From Nematostella vectensis (taxonomy: Eukaryota > Cnidaria > Anthozoa > Actiniaria > Edwardsiidae), in NCBI RefSeq assembly GCF_932526225.1, contig NC_064040.1, positions 12,438,856-12,502,855 on the forward strand: a DNA stretch of 64,000 bases. Reading direction: 5' to 3'. The notes under the pieces are model-generated. The model ran no database searches and was not told where the DNA came from. It worked only from the letters and a program-made list of their open reading frames with translations. The number at the start of each line of letters is the position of its first letter. Position 1 is the first letter of the stretch. A program made the translations under genes and the position numbers. This document shows, piece by piece, positions 37,618-64,000 of this stretch.

Positions 37618-38449
37618 TGTAGCGCCCGCAAATGTAATAATTATCCGCAAATGTAATAAGGTTTTACCCGCAAATGTAATAATGTTATGAAAGAAATTAT
37701 AAAAATATTTTTTATCCAGGCACCTTCAGTTTTAAGCCCATTATGCACAATAATTTATAAATCCAGCATCATCAATTCTTATATCGTATGATTTTTTTTT
37801 CTAAAATATTAACGAGAAAGAAAAAAAAAAGGTCTTCAGCGACCACAGCAAATAGAAATAAGATAGCATATAACAAATGTGGTGAAATTTGCAGAGTAAG
37901 GAAACTAGCGGTCGTTGGCGTTCGCCAACAACCGCTTGTTCCTTTTCTCTGCAATTGTGATTAAAGCAATAACAAATAAATCAAAAAATAAAATAACAAG
38001 TTCGCGGATAGTATATATATTATATAGTATACTGTATAATATATAATATTGCCACATTTGGAATATGCTATTATATTCCTAATTGCGGTAGTTGCCGAAG
38101 ACCTTAGAGCTATCGTTTCTTTTCCGTAAACTTGTTAAAATATTTTAGAATAAAGTTTATAAATATTTTAGAAAAATAGATGCGTTATTTAACCCCTCGA
38201 ATCTGTAATGATTTATGGCACAATAGAAAAATCATACGATATAAAAATTGACCACTTTCACATCCTGGGTTTACCAATTATTGTCCATAATAGGCTTAAA
38301 ACTAACGGCGCCTGACTGAAAATAACTTTTCTATTACATTTGCGTGTTTAACCATTTTAAATTTGCGGATTTCTTACATTTGCTATTAAAATCTTAATAC
38401 ATTTGCGGGATTATTACAATTGAGGCTATAACCTTGCTGGCGCTACAGA
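37618..38449. mobile_element. Palindromic non-autonomous element, about 830 bp
   Basis: Inverted ends share GTAGCGCC and, further in, GCAAATGTAATAA-like sub-repeats (three on the left, degenerate on the right) and TTTTAAGCC(C/T)ATTATG. Similarity of the arms extends roughly 200 bp. No transposase and no convincing target duplication were found, so the superfamily is unassigned. Confidence 0.65.
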
Positions 38450-39612
38450 CCACAGCAAGATGTGATCCGTGATCAAATATACCGCAACAAATTTATTAAA
38501 GTGTCCTTAAAAATCTAACGTGACAAGTCGCAATGAACGGAGGACATGCTTGAGAAAAGGATCGAGCGTCGCACCGTTTAATAACAAAAATATTTTCTTC
38601 ACACCATATTTTGCTGCGTTCGCTGCCCGAATCCCTTGTCTCACCCCAACATAGTACTTCTACCCCCCTTCCCAGTAAAACCTCCCGAAATACGTCCTCA
38701 CGCTCACGAATGTTGTGTTGATTTGTCTTCTAGGTACGTGCTCAACTAAACCCGTCTTGCTTGGGACTTTAATTACTCGTGTTTTTTTTTTTATTTAATT
38801 TCTGTTAATAAAATGAAAATTTCGGTTCAGAATGTCTGGTTTTATTTAATTATAAGGAAGACATGCTATGCGCTTTAATGATCTTTGGGGATTTGTGGGT
38901 GAACTGTAATTGCTCGAATAGGCTCTTATTTATCATGCTAAGTGACCTTAGGGAGCGCCCGCAAAGTACGCTGGATCCCCGGGCGTGTTGATTCATTTGT
39001 TCATGTCCCACTACAAAGTCCGGTCCATATCCTGATAAAAAGTACAAGAATCACAAAATATCGTCACGCGTCACGCTAGCCCAGAACAGCTGTAAGGGCG
39101 ACTAGTTTTGCTCTGGTTTTTGGAGAATTTTTACTTCTTGCACGTTTAGGCGGGGAGCTTATTCAGAGTGGGCACTTATTCATAGTTGTCCTTATAAATA
39201 GTTGGCGCTTATTCGAGTACTAACAGTAACTGATTTTGTTGCAACAGACTCATAAGGCAAAGTAAAAAAAGACTTTTTTTTCGTCCCCGCCCGAAGCAAT
39301 AATTTTTTTTTTATTTAGTTATTTCTGCTGATTTTTTATTTTAATTTTATTGTTTATTCCTCAGAAGTTCAAATTTCGTGCGCTGCGGTGCCTGGGCACT
39401 AAAATAAAGGCAGACGTTTCGTTTTCAAGGCTTTTCTTACTTTTTTTTTTATCGTTCGCAACATCGTGGGAATTTCCTTTATGAATCGTACAAATCTTTA
39501 ATAAACCAGTGAGAAAAAATAAATATAAAGGACCACATGCTCCCTATTTTGATGTTATCAGGACGATTAACATGTTTTTATTTTTACTTGGCCTAAACAA
39601 GTGAATCGATCA
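38450..39612. other. Intergenic, no feature identified
   Basis: AT-rich sequence with homopolymer tracts; no gene, RNA or repeat boundary recognised. Confidence 0.4.
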
Positions 39613-39621
39613 ACCTAACGG

Positions 39622-40423
39622 TTCCCTGCTAGCAGAGGCCTCTTTTCTCTGTATTTCGCTTGGCTGGCGTTCGTGTGGAAAAGATACCTCTGCCATGGGT
39701 CGCAAGTTTCTTTGATCAAACCGCCGTCCACGATCGTGGACGGGAGATCCAGAGCGCATGCTCCGTTCATTAATTACTGGCCAGTATTTGAGCCCTCAAT
39801 GACTAGCGCATGCGTGAAGCGTATATCCGCTGTGGGATAATAAGTCCGCATTCGAAACGGCGTCCTCCGTAGAAATATCACGCGACGAATTATAAAAGAA
39901 GCCATTCAATGCCTTGTCTTCATTCAGAATTTTCTCTCGTTTGACTAACGAGTCAATCTACCGTTTACAGCTTTTGTATATTCTTCTAGAATTAGCTGAT
40001 CTAAGTTCACCAAAAAATTTTGTAACATTTTCTTCGAGTCCAACTGTGCGATATTTACATTGAAGAAAATCGCCTGCCTAGATGTCTTGGAATTTATCCC
40101 ACAAACAAGATAAAACTCGTCTTTGCTGTGTTTGCTGTTCGATTTTTTTAGTGACGTTTTAGGTGATTGAAATTGAACAGTTGTTTGTTTGTTTTTTGTT
40201 TTTTGAAGAGGAGAACTAACCGGAGTTTGATTCATAATTTGCGACAAAAATTAGCATATTGACGGCTTTCGCGCGATGGTACGGGTTTTGGCACGTCATG
40301 CGGTCCTTAGAAACGCTCACGCATGCGCAACGAAAACAGTTTCGACCCATGGCAGAGGTCTCTTTTCCTTGCGAACGCCAGCCCAGCGAAATACAGAGAA
40401 AAGAGGCCTCTGCTAGCAGGGAA
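39622..40423. mobile_element. Mutator-like non-autonomous element with 9-bp duplication
   Basis: The 802-bp element starts TTCCCTGCTAGCAGAGGCC and ends with the reverse complement. Arms of about 90 bp are present (left 39622-39712, right 40333-40423), including CTGTATTTCGCT, GGCTGGCGTTCG and ACCTCTGCCATGGGTCG. It is flanked by the direct repeat ACCTAACGG (39613-39621 and 40424-40432). Long terminal inverted repeats with a 9-bp target duplication fit Mutator-like elements. A TATAAAAG box lies at about 39891. The interior has a 96-codon minus-strand frame, listed separately. Confidence 0.85.
39945..40235 (-). CDS. 96-codon ORF inside the Mutator-like element
   Basis: From the ATG at 40235 the frame begins MNQTPVSSPLQ, has a Lys/Ser/Thr-rich first half, then DEFYLVCGINSKTSRQAIFF and NFLVNLDQLILEEYTK, and stops at 39945. 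The second half has a hydrophobic/charged pattern that looks like a folded protein, and no internal stop. I do not recognise it. It could be a captured host exon, a transposon accessory protein or chance. Confidence 0.3.
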   Translation of the reverse strand: MNQTPVSSPLQKTKNKQTTVQFQSPKTSLKKSNSKHSKDEFYLVCGINSKTSRQAIFFNVNIAQLDSKKMLQNFLVNLDQLILEEYTKAVNGRLTR

Positions 40424-40432
40424 ACCTAACGG

Positions 40433-58414
<17,982 letters not shown>

Positions 58415-58426
58415 GCACGCGGTGCA

Positions 58427-58543
58427 CACGTGGCCGCTTCTCCGAGTTCACGTGATAATTGCATTGAGATGGTCACGTGATTGCACTTGACGTACTCGGA
58501 ACCGCAAGTGGTAGTAAAGTAGGTCACGTGTTTAATACACGTG
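58427..58543. promoter_or_regulatory. Cluster of five CACGTG palindromes
   Basis: CACGTG occurs at 58427, 58449, 58474, 58525 and 58538, four of them in TCACGTGA-like or ACACGTGA-like context. They lie in the SEC23 3' UTR and about 600-720 bp before the expansin-like start. Candidates are bHLH-ZIP factors (MITF/TFE, USF, MYC families). Function is inferred. Confidence 0.6.
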
Positions 58544-58607
58544 ACTGGGAATTTTATCGAAATGTTTCTAGATCGCTATTGAAAATGAATTTAAAAACTG
58601 ATATAGT

Positions 58608-58613
58608 AATAAA
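58608..58613 (+). terminator. SEC23 polyadenylation signal AATAAA
   Basis: This is an AATAAA 194 bases after the SEC23 stop codon, a usual spacing for a short 3' UTR, and before the downstream gene. Confidence 0.6.
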
Positions 58614-58619
58614 CAGAGA

Positions 58620-59144
58620 AAAGAGATACTTGTTTGTCGTGTGTTGAAGGGCTTCTTGTGTGGTTATCATGACAACCCTCGGTCATTCCAAGTGGGGGTT
58701 TTCAGCTGGTGTCTGTGTTTAAACAGACCGCTCCTACAATGCAAGGGGAGGGGGGACCTCGTACAGACAGCCACAGCATTGCTGGGGAAAACAAACGCCA
58801 ACAATACTGTTTGGGTGCGTAGGTTTGTACACTTTATTGAATCATGCTACAAAGTTGTTTGCCTTTATTTACTTTGGTATTGCGGTAAACCGATGGCGAA
58901 TTCTGGTCACATTTCTTACGTTTTTATACATCCGCGCGAGTGCCTCTAAGTTATGGTATTGCTAGGCCTATGTTAAAGTATCTTTCTTACTTACCCACAG
59001 ACAGCTGTGACATTTCCATATCTTTGCTCCAAGCTCTCTGATAGTTACATTCTGAGGGTTTGTTCAGTTGTCCGGGTGTTTAGTCGTGCTATCTCGGGTT
59101 CAATCTTACACGCATCTAGAGACTTACGGTGGAAATCTACCAAA
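58620..59144 (+). promoter_or_regulatory. Presumed promoter and 5' UTR of expansin-like gene
   Basis: This is the gap between the SEC23 poly(A) signal and the expansin-like start codon. It holds a spurious 102-codon frame (58641-58949) and no recognised TATA box. Confidence 0.3.
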
Positions 59145-61905
59145 ATGGGTTCATTGCTCTTGGGTCTTTTCTGTATCTCGGTGCTGGTAAGACATAACCA
59201 GTTGTTTTAATTTCTTTAAAGAGGCGTTTAAGCAACAAAACGCATTAGTGAGAGGGTTTACTAGTCTCAGGGTATTGGCTGTACACAAAAAATATGGACA
59301 TTTTGTTTTTTGGTGAAGGGGAAGACGTGAAACAGATTTAGAAAGTAATGGGAATTAACAGAAAACTTTTTTAAATAGACTAAAGATATTAGAATGATTA
59401 TCAAATACGCGGGAGATCGCTCTCTATATTTCCTATGCCGCCTATGGTATTTACACGGGAAATTTAGGGACTCCATAGCGTATTTGGATAAGGCTGGCAC
59501 AGGTCAAACGTATGTTGAATGATCTCAGGATTTAGCCTACAGCCAGACAACCCTGCGCCAAGTCGAGACGCTCTACAACCGCTATTTCCACAGGGCGCAT
59601 GGAGATGTAAGTAGTAAGTATAGGGGGACGTTGGGTATTGCGGTATTGGCCTTTTTTGTACGAGATTGCAGTAAAAGAGCAAAAACATGCGGTGATGCGG
59701 TATTTCAAAACACTGCGAAATGCGAGACTTTACTTTTTAAACGGCGGTATTGCGGTGAAACATTTAGAATGTCGCGGTGTTAACGCGATGTCGCGCATGC
59801 TTTTCAAAACCTCGTCTTTCTGTGCGGTATGCGATATTTTCGAAAATTTTGTTCGGTATTGCGGTAATTGCCCCCACCGTCCCCCCAGTACAATTCTTGT
59901 TTTATGCAGTGGTACCTCTAAAAACGTACACTTCCAAAAGTCTCAAAATATTGCTCACTCAACATTGTGTTTTATACCTCGATTAAGCAGAGGCCCAAAT
60001 TAAGCAGCCGCGGTAACCAATTTACGGTCCCAAATCAGGCACGGGTTCAGCTATCACCCACCCTGCTATTTTGAGGAGATTGGTATTCTACCCTGGATGA
60101 CCTTTTCGTTGCTTGTTTAAGAAGGGTTTATTTTATATCTGTACTGTGGAACCTGGATTTTACGATAACCTTATTTTTCCGATGGCGTTCCTTTCTCTCG
60201 GCGGAAATACGGTGAAATGCATAAGAAATCAACTCGTTCTAACGATATTGGATACAACGATATATGTTCTTCCAAGCGTAATTTTGACCGAGACAGAAAT
60301 TTGACGTAAAACGAGCATAAAAGCGACAAACGTGATTTAGAATGTGTGTGGCGACTTTTATAGTATCGATTATAGTAAAAAAAAAAAAAAGGATATATTC
60401 AGTTTCATTGCTTTTTTTTTGAACCTACAATAAGAAGCGGGTGCTCATAACGATCCCAAGGGTTGCCACAGGGGTACCACCGTAGTTATGACGTATCTTA
60501 TGACACGGAACACCCGGAGTGCGACACGATCCAGAGGCGTAGCCAAGATTTTTTCCTGAGGAGGGGGGGGGAAGGGGGAGGGGGTGCAAAGAGACTTCTC
60601 AAGAACCTTCGTTTTCGTCTTTACCGGGCCCCTGAGCCTTCTTCTCGCATCATATCAATATTTGGGCGACCTTCAAACCCGCTCGGTCAATCTCTTGGAG
60701 GCCTGGGTCTGAGAGCTTTTCAAGATTAGTGAGATAAAAATTTGACCAATCTGTCAGGTTTTTTTGGACAAATTCTTGCCACGAGTCTCAAATTGACAGG
60801 AATCAGCATTTTTCACCATATTTTCTGGAGATCAGGGAGCGGGAAAACTTTAGCTCTTCTAAATATGGGCATCAATGACCATATAAGGCAATGCAAACGA
60901 AGGACACTATCCTTGGGGAATATGTTTGATATGGGCCCCGCCCCTGCGATCTTTCGAAAATATAATGAGTCAGCCCCTGGCTGTGTACATGAGGATATGA
61001 GGATATGATATGATATGAGGATATCTAATTTTTTTTAACTCGGTTTTAGGGAACATACTACGGCAAGTACCCAACTGGCAAAGGCGCATGTACCCTAGAT
61101 CCTCTAGCACCGCTGGCCAATCAGCCAGGCTGGATCAGGGTCGCGGCTGGAGCGCCTAATTACCAGTCCTCCCTCGGCTGCGGGATGTGCGTTGAGATTG
61201 ATGGGAAGGGCGAGGGACTGGGACTAGACCCTATCAAGGGCAGGAGGAAGGCTATCATACATGATCTGTGTGTTGGCTGCGTGGAGGATGGTAAGAGAAA
61301 TGCAAGAATTATGCTCCGCTTACACGAGCACAGGAATACTTACCCTGACCACGTATAGCAACATAACACGGTCACATACATGATCTATGTGTCGGCTGCG
61401 TGAAGGATGGTAAAAGAAATGCATGAATTATGCTCCGTTTACACGAGTACAGGAATACTTACCCTGACCACGTATATCAACATAACACGGTCAGTTTTGT
61501 TTATGCAAGGGCGCGAGAACAATATCTATACACTTTTTATAGATATGTGTCTTTATAGCGGGTTTTTGCTCACAGTCAAAACTCTGTGAGCGATTGCTCT
61601 AGGCTAATTTAAGGCGGGGCGCTGATTGGAAAAGGGGCGCTAAAACGAGCATTTTGGGTCACTTCTGCAATTCTAAGCTCTCCGCCTCATCAAGCGACGA
61701 GGTTCGTTAGCGACACCATAAAAGGTTCCCCATTTTCTAAAGCTCTCGTTAGCTATCGACACGAGTTTGGTCTTCAGGACATAAACAAATTGATTTTCGT
61801 ATTCCTTTCAAATCGATCAGTGTGTGCAGCACCACCCCCCCCCCCCCCCCCAAAAAAAAACCTGGTCGTCAAAAATCAAGACAGACAGACAGACAGACAG
61901 ACAGA

Positions 61906-61938
<33 letters not shown>

Positions 61939-63305
61939 GTACCGTTTAAACTATTTTACATTAGTGTATATCCATTCAAATTAAAACAATCTTATTTTGT
62001 AATATTTGCCCCCTATAAGAAAAAGTCGTATATCAGTTTTGCAGCCATTTCTGCTATATTAGCTGTAGGATTTCTGATTTGACTAAAGATTCTATTTTGG
62101 AAAATGTTCGCACATTTTGTAGGAATTTTTCTCTTAAATCTTTGCAAGTTCCAAATTTGAATATGAAATGGAATTTATGTTCCCCGTCGTTTTTACATAT
62201 GTGCCTCCCTTTATACTCAATTTGAAGAGTATGGTTACTTATTCTTAGTCGAATTAGGGCAATCCTATGCTTTATAGCAGGGATAGCTACCAGGTTGGTT
62301 TCTAACTCATACTTATTCTTAAACAGTCTAAAAGTTCTCAGTTTATTGCGTTCGTTGCTATTTTTCCTACATACACATGATCCCAAAGATTGCGCACCCA
62401 TCTCCCCCTCCCCCAATCCTTGGTATGTTCATGATGTTTTTGTTTGTGCGCTTGCCAGGTTCCATGGACTTATATGTAAAGGGTGACGGACGATGGAAGA
62501 TCAACCTTGTCGCTATAGATTGTCCTTCCCTGCCAGGACCAGCAGGGGATATCCAATTCCGATTCCAGGGCAGCAATCCGTGGTACATAAAGCTTCAAAT
62601 CAGGAATACTGTGTAAGAGTAGTAGCTCAGCATATAATGCAACAAGTATATTAACCTTTATTAATTTCAATTATAACCGCTTTGTCGTCATCCCACTACC
62701 ATGTCCGCCTCCACAGTCATCACATCATCATCGCCACTCCATATAAATCAATGGCTGTTGTTTTTCTAAATTTTTTAAAGGACAATGGTAGACGTACGGA
62801 AAACCTGTGATGTTGTAAAATTTTAGGGGCTCATCCTAGGCCTGAAAAAATGGCGGCCTGCAACACGATAGTTCATGCAAGCTTATACGTTTACATTGAA
62901 CATCATCATCATTACGGTGGCCCATAAGTGCAATCCGAATCCAAATACAAACTCTCCGAATTCCAAAGCCTCACTCTCAATTCCAAATCCTCACTTCCAA
63001 TTCCAAAGCCTCACTCTCAATTCCAAAAGCTCATTCTCAATTCCAAAAGCTCACTCTCAATTCCAAAGCCTCACGCTCAATTCCAAAGCCTCACTTCCAA
63101 TTCTAAAACCTCACTCAAAATTCCAAAACCTCACTCTCAATTCCAAAACCTCACTCCAAGAGTGAGATATCTAGAGACTGTGTCGAGCTCTTGGATTCCA
63201 ATGCAGCACGTCTTCACGTTTCATAATGTTTTTCTCGCATTGCGGTAATCCACGCGATGGTGGAGTACGTTTTTGCTCACACTATGGACACGAAATCACC
63301 AACAG
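59145..63305 (+). CDS. Secreted expansin-like protein, 3' end incomplete
   Basis: Expansins loosen cellulose-type walls without hydrolysis in plants; microbes and a few animals have relatives. Exons: 59145-59186 (signal peptide MGSLLLGLFCISVL), 59529 or 59547 to 59606 (ends RAHGD), 61050-61290, 62459-62612, 63161-63305. Phases agree through exon 4. Exon 3 is the double-psi beta-barrel: GTYYGKYPTGKGACTLDP, VAAGAPNYQSSLGCGMCVEI, IIHDLCVGCVEDG. Exon 4 completes it (SMDLYVKGDGRWK) and starts the C-terminal domain: GDIQFRFQGSNPWYIKLQIR, like RNH in bacterial EXLX proteins. Exon 5 reads VRYLETVSSSWIPMQHVFTF, then needs a 1-base shift near 63225-63230 to continue GNPRDGGVRFCSHYGHEITN. As written the frame stops at TAA 63246. 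This may be a sequencing error in T5, an allele, or decay. The last exon was not found. The substrate in an animal is unknown. Confidence 0.75.
60530..61000. repeat. Dispersed G-rich repeat fragment in expansin intron 2
   Basis: AGGCGTAGCCAAGATTTTTT followed by a long G-rich run resembles CCCGTACCCAGGATTTTTCT plus G-run at 19333-19372. This points to a common dispersed element. No ends were defined. Confidence 0.4.
61261..61494 (+). repeat. 119-bp tandem duplication of the exon 3 donor
   Basis: The first copy (61261-61379) spans the last 30 bases of expansin exon 3 and the donor GGATG|GTAAGAG. The second (61380-about 61494) repeats TGATCTATGTGTCGGCTGCG, TGAAGGATG|GTAAAAG and the following intron bases through CATAACACGGTCA. 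Confidence 0.9.
61879..61939. repeat. AGAC tetranucleotide microsatellite
   Basis: About 60 bp of AGAC repeat with one interruption at 61904-61906, next to C and A homopolymers (61836-61860). Confidence 0.95.
62958..63160 (+). repeat. 20-bp minisatellite ending at the exon 5 acceptor
   Basis: Ten units of exactly 20 bp, consensus AATTCCAAAGCCTCACTCTC, run up to CCTCACTCCAAG|AG, the proposed acceptor of expansin exon 5. The CT-rich unit supplies the pyrimidine tract. Confidence 0.93.
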
Positions 63306-64000
63306 GTATGACAGTTTTATTAATTGCTACTTTATTACAATTATTGCATTTTTTTTGCTTGTTTATTGCCTGCCCGGTTTCCTGGTGCAGGATATAGCGC
63401 ATTCCTAGGAATTCTTATGATAGGGATACAGTATACATTAGCGTAAATGATCTAATGAACGCGCCCTCTCTAATAAACGCCTTCTATCTAACGAACGCCC
63501 CCCCCCCCCTCAGGTTACAAGTATTCAACGCCCCTCTCTAACAAACACCTCTTTCTATTAAACGCCCCCCCTCCCCGCTCCCTTCTTCCAGCATAAAACA
63601 AACGGCAGTGGAATTTCGGTAATCTATATCGTACCTTCTTGCTTAATGCCTTCTTGCTGTATCAACACTGGTAAGCGAGTAGCGTCTTGCCCAGTGTCAA
63701 GTTCAAAATGAGAGTAGCGTTCCCTAACATATTTACGTAGCTCGTATGACGTGTAAGGCGTTCAAGCAATCACGCACTATAGTATTCTATTGTTTAGATT
63801 TATAATGAACGCCTCCTATCTATTGAACGCCGAGTTTGTTTTGGATTCGCATTGCACCTATGGGCCACCGTTATCATCATCATCAACACTTAATCATCGC
63901 TGTCGTGATTATAATCAATTCTCATGGGGCTTCCATTTGCACGTGAAAGTCTGCACGAATGTCTTGCGAAATGCCTTGTTGGTGGCAGCATAGATGAAGG
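63306..64000. other. Right-edge sequence, no exon recognised
   Basis: This would be the last intron or downstream flank of the expansin-like gene. It contains repeated AACGAACGCC/AATAAACGCC words and a C-run (63440-63570) and no convincing exon. Confidence 0.35.

Overview
The window is animal nuclear DNA. It has intron-rich genes with GT..AG introns, metazoan proteins close to their vertebrate counterparts, and heavy transposon and minisatellite load. Gene structure, the mix of CR1/L2-like LINEs, Harbinger, KRBA2-type integrase and TTAA-target elements, and an expansin-like gene in an animal context suggest an early-branching metazoan, most likely an anthozoan cnidarian. That placement is inference; no phylogeny was run.

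Layout. Bases 1-24,000 hold no convincing intact host gene. They contain two copies of a dead KRBA2-type integrase (one split by a solo LTR with a clean 5-bp target duplication), LINE fragments on both strands, a Harbinger remnant, TTAA-flanked non-autonomous elements, a CRE/E-box tandem array, a nested inverted repeat, and a 3.36-kb foldback element whose arms are about 30 hairpin-forming units. Three host genes follow on the plus strand. (1) 24,225-35,006: a SAFB/SLTM-type nuclear protein, 12 exons summing to an exact 1105-codon frame (SAP domain, acidic region, RRM, Arg/Glu-rich region, DARF...RRY tail). (2) 40,940-58,414: COPII coat subunit SEC23, 22 exons summing to exactly 769 codons. 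(3) 59,145 to about 63,305, probably continuing: a secreted expansin-like protein (signal peptide, double-psi beta-barrel, expansin C-terminal domain) with an apparent 1-base frameshift near its end.

The most unusual signal is at splice junctions. In SEC23 and the expansin gene, several tandem arrays are made of copies of a neighbouring exon-intron junction: the exon 8 donor (expanded into a 6.58-kb intron together with about 170 units of 30 bp), the exon 21 acceptor (about 14 units of 55 bp), the exon 21 donor (4 further copies) and the expansin exon 3 donor (one further copy). A fifth array of 20-bp units runs directly into the expansin exon 5 acceptor. These arrays hold many copies of real splice-site context, so they look like junction-seeded minisatellites that the splicing machinery must tolerate.

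SAFB (nuclear RNA and chromatin binding) and SEC23 (ER export) have no evident pathway link; SEC23 and the secreted expansin are adjacent on the same strand, about 730 bp apart. All exon boundaries were read by eye from reading frame, splice consensus and protein similarity known to me; no alignment was run.
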